Source: Chlorobium sp. (GTDB lineage: Bacteria; Bacteroidota; Chlorobiia; Chlorobiales; Chlorobiaceae). Taken from it: a DNA stretch of 42,847 nt. Made by a program: the position numbers and the translations under genes. Below the pieces are notes generated by a model. It saw only the letters and a list, made by a program, of their open reading frames with translations, had not been told where the DNA came from and ran no database searches. The stretch spans positions 1 through 42,847 of the forward strand of contig SZXX01000017.1 of assembly GCA_005843825.1 (NCBI GenBank), read 5' to 3'. How positions within the stretch are numbered: position 1 is the first letter of the stretch; every line of letters starts with the position of its first letter. Shown here one piece after another: positions 37,292 through 42,847 of the stretch.

Positions 37292-37837
37292 TTACGGCAG
37301 GAGAACCGCACACGAAATGACCGTTGTCCAAAGGCCGTTTTCGCCTTCAGCAGTCTGTGTGATATTGTAGGAATTAATAATTTTGCCGCTCATTTTATAA
37401 ATACCCTCACGCTCATCCCAATCCTTGTTTGGATCAAACTCAATGCCAAGGGTGGTTGCCAGCATTGTTGCCGCCAGATCTTCAGCATACTCTCCGGCCT
37501 GCTCGGCAGATTCTCCGAACGGATGGTGCTCAGAGAGATAACCGTACTGCGTTTCATCAGCGGGAATGGCAACACCGACTGAAGCTGCAATAAGGCGATT
37601 ATATTCATTGGTTGAATTACGGGCCATGACCGCAAAAGTGATCTGACCTGCAGAGAGATGCTTCAGGCCTTCTTCAACGGTTATGCGTTCACACTGAGGA
37701 GGAAAAATACTTGAAACAGTAACCAGGTTGCATTTTTCAATTTTGGCCTCTCTCAGGGCAAGCTCGAATGAGGAGAGATATTCTTTGTGCCTTCCCACAC
37801 CTTTAGTGAAAAAAACTTTTGATGGGACAAATGACAA
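37292..37837 (-). CDS. pdaD: Pyruvoyl-dependent arginine decarboxylase (PdaD-like)
   Basis: Decarboxylates arginine to agmatine for polyamine synthesis, using a pyruvoyl group made by self-cleavage. A 181-residue proenzyme. The cleavage site is [10 protein letters not shown], between Ser42 and Ser43, as in this family (V-S-S-I-x-P-P). The conserved [11 protein letters not shown] and [17 protein letters not shown] also match. This enzyme type is known in archaea and in some bacteria, including Chlorobi. It is not in an operon with other polyamine genes here. Confidence 0.93.
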   Translation of the reverse strand: MSFVPSKVFFTKGVGRHKEYLSSFELALREAKIEKCNLVTVSSIFPPQCERITVEEGLKHLSAGQITFAVMARNSTNEYNRLIAASVGVAIPADETQYGYLSEHHPFGESAEQAGEYAEDLAATMLATTLGIEFDPNKDWDEREGIYKMSGKIINSYNITQTAEGENGLWTTVISCAVLLP

Positions 37838-37917
37838 TGCCGTGCCTCCGGATTTATATGTTGCTTAAATCGTTTACAGGTTCGAAATTGACGAATTATA
37901 TAAAAAAGAGGTGGCAA

Positions 37918-39135
37918 TCAAAATGTTTTTCTTGTGGCCACTTTAAAAAACTTTCTTTTTCCGACTTTGATAATTTTCGGCTCAATTTCGAGGGCAATGG
38001 ACTCGTGGATTCCTTCAACTTTGTTGTCGCCCACAAGCACCGATTTCTGCTCAATCATTCTTCTTGCCTCGCTTTTCGAGACCGCAGCTCCAAGAGTCAT
38101 CAAAAGGTCGATAATAGGCATCGACTCTTCGTCAAATTCCACGAGTTCAAGAGTGTCCGGTGCTTTTTTATGAATAAAAACCTGGTCAAAATGCGCCTCA
38201 GCGCCTTCTGCATCCTCTTCTGAGTAGTAAAGCGCTACAATTTTTTTAGCCATCGCCCGTTTGGCCGTTCTCGGGTCTGTTTCCCACGTCTCAAGAATTT
38301 CCGGGACGACAGTGTCGGCTGCTGGCAGAAGAAGTTTGCAGTAGGTCTCAATAAGCGTATCCGGAATTGAGAGCGACTTGCCGTACATGTCGGCAGGGGA
38401 GTCGTTAAAACAGATTGCATTGCCGAGTGATTTCGACATTTTCTCCTTTCCGTCAGTCCCCACAAGGAGCGACATGGTTATGCACACCTGCGGAGGTATT
38501 CCATACTCCCTTTGCAGATCCCTTCCGACAAGGAGGTTGAATTTCTGGTCTGTTCCACCAAGCTCAACATCGTTTTTCAGGTGTACTGAATCCATACCCT
38601 GGGCAAGCGGATAGAGAAATTCGTGAATGGAAATAGGTTCCTGGGCGCGATAGCGCCTCTCAAAATCATCACGCTCAAGCATACGGGCCACCGTGTAATG
38701 GCTTGAGAGTTTTATGACATCTGCGAAACTCATTTTCCCGAGCCAGTCGGCGTTATAGCAGATGGTTGTTTTTTGAGGGTCAAGAATTTTCGAAGCCTGC
38801 TCAAAGTAGCTTATACCGTTTTCCCGGGCCTCTTCAGCTGTAAGCTGAGGCCTTGTTTTGCTTTTTCCCGAAGGATCGCCGATCATGGCGGTAAAGTCGC
38901 CGATAATCAGGATGGCTTCATGGCCGAGATCCTGAAACTCCCTGAGTTTACGCAGAACAACCGAGTGTCCCAGGTGCAGGTCAGGCCGAGAAGGGTCAGC
39001 TCCAAGTTTTACCTTGAGCGGTTTGCGGGTTTTTATGCTTTGGAGAAGTTTTTGTTCGAGTTCGTCGACACTGATAATTTCAACTACATTGCCAACAATA
39101 ATATCAAGTTGTTCCTGTACAGATGGAAAAGGCAT
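37918..39135 (-). CDS. tyrS: Tyrosyl-tRNA synthetase
   Basis: Charges tRNA-Tyr. A 405-residue class I synthetase with HLGH (54-57), KMSKS (232-236) and [16 protein letters not shown], which places it in the clade of TyrRS enzymes with that wording rather than GGSDQWGN. The C-terminal 60 residues form an S4 RNA-binding domain ([18 protein letters not shown]). It is separated from pdaD by 80 bases and from smpB by a repeat-bearing gap. Confidence 0.97.
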   Translation of the reverse strand: MPFPSVQEQLDIIVGNVVEIISVDELEQKLLQSIKTRKPLKVKLGADPSRPDLHLGHSVVLRKLREFQDLGHEAILIIGDFTAMIGDPSGKSKTRPQLTAEEARENGISYFEQASKILDPQKTTICYNADWLGKMSFADVIKLSSHYTVARMLERDDFERRYRAQEPISIHEFLYPLAQGMDSVHLKNDVELGGTDQKFNLLVGRDLQREYGIPPQVCITMSLLVGTDGKEKMSKSLGNAICFNDSPADMYGKSLSIPDTLIETYCKLLLPAADTVVPEILETWETDPRTAKRAMAKKIVALYYSEEDAEGAEAHFDQVFIHKKAPDTLELVEFDEESMPIIDLLMTLGAAVSKSEARRMIEQKSVLVGDNKVEGIHESIALEIEPKIIKVGKRKFFKVATRKTF

Positions 39136-39155
39136 GGATTCCCGTTTTTTTGTTT

Positions 39156-39298
39156 AGGGCACCTCTATTTATTCAAATGAGATGCATTAAGAAAATTGAT
39201 TATCAAAACTATACCTCCGCCCATGTATGGTTGGGCTGATTTCTGAGACCCAACAAAACTCCGCCCTATGTAGGTTGGGGTGATTCCTGAACCCCAAC
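39156..39298. repeat. Composite dispersed repeat, copy B
   Basis: The 64-base block (39156-39219) is nearly identical to 30484-30547. It is followed here by two hairpins, GGTTGGG-type at 39229-39254 and the perfect GTTGGGG/CCCCAAC stem at 39270-39298. Lies between tyrS and smpB. Copy A has only one hairpin, so the palindromic unit can be duplicated. Confidence 0.87.
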
Positions 39299-39315
39299 AA
39301 AACAAAAGTTGCCCT

Positions 39316-39789
39316 TTAGTATTGTTTTTTTATCTGCTCCATCTGCCGCTGGTTTTCCCTTGTCTTTATGGTTTCCCGCTTGTCGTAGAGCTTTTTACCT
39401 TTGGCAATGGCAAGGTCAATTTTGAGCAGCCCTTTCGAATTGAAAAAAGCCTTCAGGGGTACCAGGGTCAATCCCTTTTCATTGATCTTGGTCAGGATTT
39501 TCCGGATTTCAGCCTTGTGCAGCAGCAGTTTTCTGCTCCTTTTCGCTTCAATCATTTCTATATGGTTATGCTCGTAGGGAGTGATCTGCATATTCTCCAG
39601 CCATACCTCATTATGATGGATAATGGCAAAGCTGTCGCTGAGGCTGGCCTTTCCAAGCCGCACTGACTTTACCTCGCTCCCGAAAAGCTGGATCCCCGTA
39701 ACAATGGTATCGAGTATCTCAAACTCAAAGCGGGCCTTTCTGTTCTGTATGGCCTTTACGTATTCCTGAACCTGTTGTTTTTTCGCCAC
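39316..39789 (-). CDS. smpB: SsrA-binding protein SmpB
   Basis: Binds tmRNA and rescues stalled ribosomes. The start is the GTG at 39789 ([19 protein letters not shown]), which has a GAAGG ribosome site 5 bases upstream and gives the usual 157 residues; an upstream ATG at 39831 would add 14 atypical residues. [34 protein letters not shown] and the lysine-rich C-terminal tail [13 protein letters not shown] are signature parts. Confidence 0.96.
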   Translation of the reverse strand: MAKKQQVQEYVKAIQNRKARFEFEILDTIVTGIQLFGSEVKSVRLGKASLSDSFAIIHHNEVWLENMQITPYEHNHIEMIEAKRSRKLLLHKAEIRKILTKINEKGLTLVPLKAFFNSKGLLKIDLAIAKGKKLYDKRETIKTRENQRQMEQIKKQY

Positions 39790-39936
39790 CTTAACCTTCA
39801 ATGATTTTCTATTTCCAAATATGCAACTCAACCTCAGACCTCCAGAAACTGAGGCCGCAGATCAGTACAGGGAAGATCAGTCTTTATCCTGAGTTTTACA
39901 AGGGAACAGCTATTCCACCTGAAGGAAACTCCCCAT

Positions 39937-39964
39937 GTCATCCCGAAACGCAGTGAGGGATCTA
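39937..39964. repeat. Dispersed gtcatcccga/gagggatct element
   Basis: Almost identical to the copy at 41531-41558 (both have gtcatcccgaaacgcagtga and gggatct), so the two copies flank the Abi_2 gene and its upstream RNA. Confidence 0.9.
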
Positions 39965-40022
39965 TTAAGCGCTTCACAGAAAATGATTCCGTAATAAAAC
40001 ATACCAGAAACAAAACACTTAG

Positions 40023-40043
40023 GGGCGACCCTTGTGGTCGCCC
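40023..40043. repeat. Palindromic GGGCGACC repeat
   Basis: GGGCGACC, five bases, GGTCGCCC: a perfect 8-bp inverted repeat of a type seen as a dispersed unit in many bacterial genomes. One copy is visible in the window. Confidence 0.8.
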
Positions 40044-40072
40044 TGAACATTGCAGATCGCAAAGTCGTATTT

Positions 40073-40107
40073 GCCCTATTTGCCCCATGCGTCCCATAGG
40101 TCCTATT
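40073..40107. repeat. 9-bp-period 'cctataggt' repeat tract
   Basis: Degenerate units gccctattt, gccccatgc, gtcccatag, gtcctattc. Same family as 1581, 17863, 35501 and 41584. Confidence 0.8.
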
Positions 40108-40183
40108 CCTCTTTTGATTTCCGCTGCCATTTGCAACTCTTCCTTCGATTTCTCTCCTGTTGCTTTTGCCAATGTATTATCAG

Positions 40184-41098
40184 CTATGACTTCCAGAGCG
40201 GCTCTTTATCCCATATTTTCGAAAATCCTAACGCATCAAGATCAACACTCGGATATTTACAAAACAGGGTTTTCAGTTTCAGTGTAAACCTGTGTCCGGG
40301 GCTTATTGCATCCAAAAGATATTTCATACAGCAAACATGCACGTACAAAGCGTGATGCTGAGAAACTGGTGGCACCAAAGTAAGCCATGGTGCGGGAGGT
40401 CTCGGCAGCAACTTTGGGCGACCAGGAAGATTTTTGTTCCATAACCGTCCATGATGGGCACAAATATTTCGGATTTGCGACAGCGACTGAAGCCAGGTCC
40501 TTAAGAAGGTATGATTTACGGTATTAATCTCTTTCGCAATCGTATCCTTTGATTCGAAATGTGAACCAAGATTTCCATAGAGTTTAGATAAGAGGCCAAA
40601 ACTTACAACCTCAAGCGTTTTCCATGCTGGTGGTCGACGGCTATCAGCATGATACTTCTGATAATGCTGACGAATAAATACCTCTTTCGAATTTTTAAGA
40701 TCACGGTCAATTGCCTTCAAATTGACAGCAAATGCAAGTTTATTCTTGAAAATCGAAGGATTTTCAAACCACCAAGGATCAACTTCGTGAGCAAGATGAT
40801 TAATCATACGTGTTCGAAGACCAATCTCAATCCGTTTAATAGCATTGAATAGCAAAAGTCTCAATTCACTGTCAAAACTATAGAGAGCAACAACATTCTC
40901 GAAACGGCTGTTCGTTTTAAAGAGATGATTGACTTTATCGGCCTGCATTGGCCACCAATAACCAGCAAGCCGATAATAACTAATGTTGTTGAGATAATGT
41001 TCAGCGAGAGACTCATCTCCCATGAGCAGGCCTCTGGACTTCAGTAACTGTATCTGATCCTTAACCGGAATGGTCGGCTTGTGGTAATGCATAAGCAT
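40184..41098 (-). CDS. Abi_2 (AbiD/AbiF-like) HEPN protein, probable toxin
   Basis: A 304-residue protein of the Abi_2 family of abortive-infection proteins. The N-terminal signature HKP...QIQLLKSRGL...YLNNISYYRLAGYWWP (about residues 5-50) is characteristic. The HEPN RNase motif is RNICAHHGRLW: Arg210-x4-His215; a second Arg-rich pattern RTRMINH is at 95-101. Family members cut RNA and AbiF is linked to an RNA antitoxin. The ATG at 41098 is preferred; a second ATG is at 41092. A TTG start at 41122 would lie inside the terminator stem and is rejected. There is no Shine-Dalgarno site, only a T-run. It lies beside a CRISPR array. Confidence 0.85.
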   Translation of the reverse strand: MLMHYHKPTIPVKDQIQLLKSRGLLMGDESLAEHYLNNISYYRLAGYWWPMQADKVNHLFKTNSRFENVVALYSFDSELRLLLFNAIKRIEIGLRTRMINHLAHEVDPWWFENPSIFKNKLAFAVNLKAIDRDLKNSKEVFIRQHYQKYHADSRRPPAWKTLEVVSFGLLSKLYGNLGSHFESKDTIAKEINTVNHTFLRTWLQSLSQIRNICAHHGRLWNKNLPGRPKLLPRPPAPWLTLVPPVSQHHALYVHVCCMKYLLDAISPGHRFTLKLKTLFCKYPSVDLDALGFSKIWDKEPLWKS

Positions 41099-41138
41099 AA
41101 AAAAAAAGGCCTCACGGATCAATGAACCCGTAAGGCCT
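41099..41138 (-). terminator. Intrinsic terminator abutting the Abi_2 start codon
   Basis: On the minus strand AGGCCTTACGG pairs with CCGTGAGGCCT (11 bp, one G-T) around a 10-base loop, followed by nine T. The T-run ends exactly one base before the ATG at 41098. The same strand is being transcribed, so the mRNA of the Abi gene must read through it or start inside it. Confidence 0.9.
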
Positions 41139-41194
41139 AAGCAAAAGACTTACCCTGGTACGCTGTTCTTACGGGAAGCGTGATAAGTACTATT
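41099..41194 (-). ncRNA. Candidate structured small RNA, probable AbiF-type RNA antitoxin
   Basis: A ~95-nt RNA predicted from structure. From the 5' end: stem I is ACTTATC (41188-41182) with GGTAAGT (41154-41148), extended by ACGCT (41181-41177) with AGCGT (41164-41160); a 5-nt bulge is on the 3' side. The 12-nt loop of stem I holds CCCGTAAG (41175-41168), complementary over 8 nt to CTTACGGG (41134-41127) in the 5' arm of the terminator stem. That allows either a pseudoknot or a switch between structures. A 9-nt linker lies between the stems. It precedes the Abi_2 gene in the same direction, the layout reported for AbiF. Not in any track; found by reading pairing. Confidence 0.65.
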
Positions 41195-41200
41195 GTCTCA

Positions 41201-41229
41201 ATTATAAAAAAAATAATATTGATTCTATA
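41201..41229 (-). promoter_or_regulatory. Candidate promoter for the small RNA
   Basis: On the minus strand a perfect TATAAT lies at 41206-41201, with a weak TATAGA at the -35 place (17-base spacer, AT-rich). It predicts a start about 41194, just ahead of stem I. Confidence 0.55.
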
Positions 41230-41530
41230 AATCTTTTCACTGATAAACTCGCTAACACCAAGAAGAATCACCCCGGCCAATATCCTTGTGCGCTTTTATT
41301 ATACTCGTAAATTGATCTATAAAAATACATAATTTATACGTAACAGCCGGGCTATTTCAGAAATATCATCACAGGGTAGTCTTTCCGAAACCCATGAAGA
41401 AGCACATACACGGAAAAGGTGAGCGTCTCCGAGGTATTCACCAAATTTTGATCTTCTGAACCATCAATATTCTACAAGCCCCGAGAAAATCCTCGTAATC
41501 TTTTAGCGTCAACCCAATACAATTCCTCTG

Positions 41531-41558
41531 GTCATCCCGAAACGCAGTGAGGGATCTA
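41531..41558. repeat. Dispersed gtcatcccga/gagggatct element
   Basis: Nearly the same as the copy at 39937-39964, on the other side of the Abi_2/RNA unit, in the same orientation. Confidence 0.9.
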
Positions 41559-41583
41559 TTCCCCCCGCCAACATCATCTTTTT

Positions 41584-41618
41584 ATAAGTCCTATGCCCCA
41601 TGTCCTATAGGGCCTATT
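41584..41618. repeat. 9-bp-period repeat tract next to the CRISPR array
   Basis: Units ataagtcct, atgccccat, gtcctatag, ggcctattt: a diverged copy of the tract at 1581, 17863, 35501 and 40073. Confidence 0.75.
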
Positions 41619-41710
41619 TTTCTCTTATTTGGAAGATATGACTTCTCACCCTGTCCAAGAAAATATAGCAAGTTCAATACAGGCTTGCCATTGACAATCG
41701 GGATCACATC

Positions 41711-42847
41711 GTTTCAATCCACGCGCCCGCGGGGGGCGCGACTGCCGAGGTTGTTGATGAGAAAACGGGTGAGGTGTTTCAATCCACGCGCCCGCGGGGG
41801 GCGCGACCATCGGCATCAATGAGCTTGACCGGTGTTGTCCGGTTTCAATCCACGCGCCCGCGGGGGGCGCGACAGAGTATCGAGTTGACGCTCAGAATCC
41901 GAGAACAGTTTCAATCCACGCGCCCGCGGGGGGCGCGACGAGCGATGTAGAGCAGGAGCCTATACCGTTTGTAGTTTCAATCCACGCGCCCGCGGGGGGC
42001 GCGACCTCGCGTTGATGAGCCGTAGATGACATACGCTCCTGTTTCAATCCACGCGCCCGCGGGGGGCGCGACGTAAAAACTCAAGGAGATTAGCGGGATC
42101 GTTGTCGTTTCAATCCACGCGCCCGCGGGGGGCGCGACTATTTGAAACAACAGGAGCAGATAACCCCAAAGGTGTTTCAATCCACGCGCCCGCGGGGGGC
42201 GCGACCTCCCGTTGATGAGCCGTGGAAGACATACGCTCCTGTTTCAATCCACGCGCCCGCGGGGGGCGCGACCATCAATGAGGCTTTCCGGCAGGCTCAG
42301 CAGCTGGTTTCAATCCACGCGCCCGCGGGGGGCGCGACACGTTATACGCCGAGTCTGGGTGTTCCTGATGTTAGTTTCAATCCACGCGCCCGCGGGGGGC
42401 GCGACTTAGAGGAAGGCGAATAATGAGAGAACAGTTATTTGTTTCAATCCACGCGCCCGCGGGGGGCGCGACAGTATTCAAAGAGTGCCTTTAAGCCGTC
42501 ATAAGTGTTTCAATCCACGCGCCCGCGGGGGGCGCGACCTCTCTGTTGTGATTTTATAGAGTATAAAAACTTGTTTCAATCCACGCGCCCGCGGGGGGCG
42601 CGACATAAAACAATGGTTTACGGCAAGATTAAAAGATTAGTTTCAATCCACGCGCCCGCGGGGGGCGCGACACCCCTAGCGTCACGTTCATAGAGACGTT
42701 GTATCTGTTTCAATCCACGCGCCCGCGGGGGGCGCGACGCGACAGATGCATTCTTCAAAATTGACCTTCAAGGTTTCAATCCACGCGCCCGCGGGGGGCG
42801 CGACTTTCCGCCTCAGGGCGGTTTTCATTGTGATGGAGTTTCAATCC
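41711..42847 (-). CRISPR. Type I-C-like CRISPR array, 17 full repeats, open at the right edge
   Basis: Seventeen identical 32-base repeats (first 41711-41742, last full one 42773-42804) and a truncated 18th at 42838, with 17 spacers of 33-35 bases. The repeat starts GTTTCAATCCACGCGCCC and ends GGGGGGCGCGAC, with a CGCGCCC/GGGCGCG hairpin; this is the type I-C family. In that family the transcribed strand ends ATTGAAAC, so transcription should run leftward and the leader and cas genes should lie beyond the right edge. No repeat is mutated, including the leftmost (expected oldest) one. No cas gene is in the window. Spacers 5 and 8 are near-duplicates. Confidence 0.98.

Larger units (their letters stand above)
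39832..40183. other. Repeat-filled spacer between smpB and the Abi_2 gene
   Basis: About 350 bases with no credible gene (an open frame of 112 codons here is repeat text). It contains three different dispersed repeat families side by side, listed separately. This marks the boundary between housekeeping genes and the defence genes. Confidence 0.75.
41230..41710. other. Spacer between the small-RNA promoter and the CRISPR array
   Basis: About 480 bases with no gene. Contains a gtcatcccga element (41531-41558) and a 9-bp-period tract (41584-41618). I see nothing that resembles a CRISPR leader here; by repeat orientation the leader should be on the far side of the array. The stretch 41240-41520 is unexplained AT-rich DNA. 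Confidence 0.6.

Noticed and set aside
39834-40172. A 112-codon open frame upstream of smpB
   Set aside because: It is made of three dispersed repeats and cannot be a conserved protein.
41669-41710. A degenerate extra CRISPR repeat left of the first one (GTTCAATACA)
   Set aside because: Only about ten bases resemble the start of the repeat and the GC-rich part is absent, so I do not count it.
42006-42240. Diversity-generating retroelement variation as the cause of the two similar spacers
   Set aside because: The three changes are not all at adenines on either strand, and no reverse transcriptase is in view. Repeated genes or phage variants are simpler.
41547-42693. Open frames within the CRISPR array, with FQSTRPRGARP and VSIHAPAGGAT repeats
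   Set aside because: They are translations of the type I-C-like repeat itself, a well-known false gene. No start signal or protein logic.

Overview
The window looks like a piece of a green sulfur bacterium (Chlorobiaceae) chromosome; a Chlorobium/Pelodictyon-type genome is my best guess. This is inferred from gene content: an AcnB-type aconitase suited to a reductive TCA cycle, a pyruvoyl-dependent arginine decarboxylase, a BshA-like bacillithiol glycosyltransferase, a single-array type I-C CRISPR repeat, and the style of the LptD, MreB and UvrA proteins. No photosynthesis gene is in view, so the placement is not proven.

Left part (1-14.8 kb): trpB on the minus strand; a spacer full of short dispersed repeats; lptD converging on an alpha/beta hydrolase; an Rrf2-type Fe-S regulator with a palindrome just upstream; uvrA; a small hypothetical gene; groES-groEL with a perfect CIRCE operator and a strong terminator; queC; then an overlapping CPBP protease-trpA-glycosyltransferase operon. 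trpA and trpB are about 11.6 kb apart on opposite strands.

Middle part (14.8-30.2 kb): a minus-strand cluster with two paralogous START/SRPBCC proteins flanking a dihydroflavonol-reductase-like SDR; a PsiE-like membrane protein and a DUF2461 protein; a zinc metalloprotease with a C-terminal PPC-like domain; a CDF transporter-HAD hydrolase operon; bshA; mreB; an overlapping hisD-queA pair; acnB; and a tiny Ala/Pro-rich lipoprotein.

Right part (30.2-42.8 kb): four minus-strand tRNA genes (Gln-CTG, Arg-ACG, Glu-CTC, and a CAT tRNA that looks like the lysidine-modified Ile2 type), murA, an envC-like gene with a YIP1-like membrane protein and nadE, converging nadB, pdaD, tyrS and smpB. After this housekeeping block comes a defence edge: an Abi_2/AbiF-like HEPN protein gene and then a type I-C-like CRISPR array with 17 full repeats that runs off the window. 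No cas gene is visible.

The most interesting signal is directly upstream of the Abi_2 gene. A compact structured RNA of about 95 nt can be read there, with its own TATAAT promoter, a two-part hairpin whose loop is complementary over 8 nt to the 5' arm of a second hairpin, and an intrinsic terminator whose T-tract abuts the ATG of the Abi gene. This matches the layout expected for an AbiF-type RNA-antitoxin/HEPN-toxin module, the family proposed as the ancestor of Cas13, here next to a DNA-targeting CRISPR array. A second notable point is two CRISPR spacers that differ by only 3 of 35 bases and read as FG-GAP-like peptides. The intergenic spaces also carry several families of short dispersed repeats.
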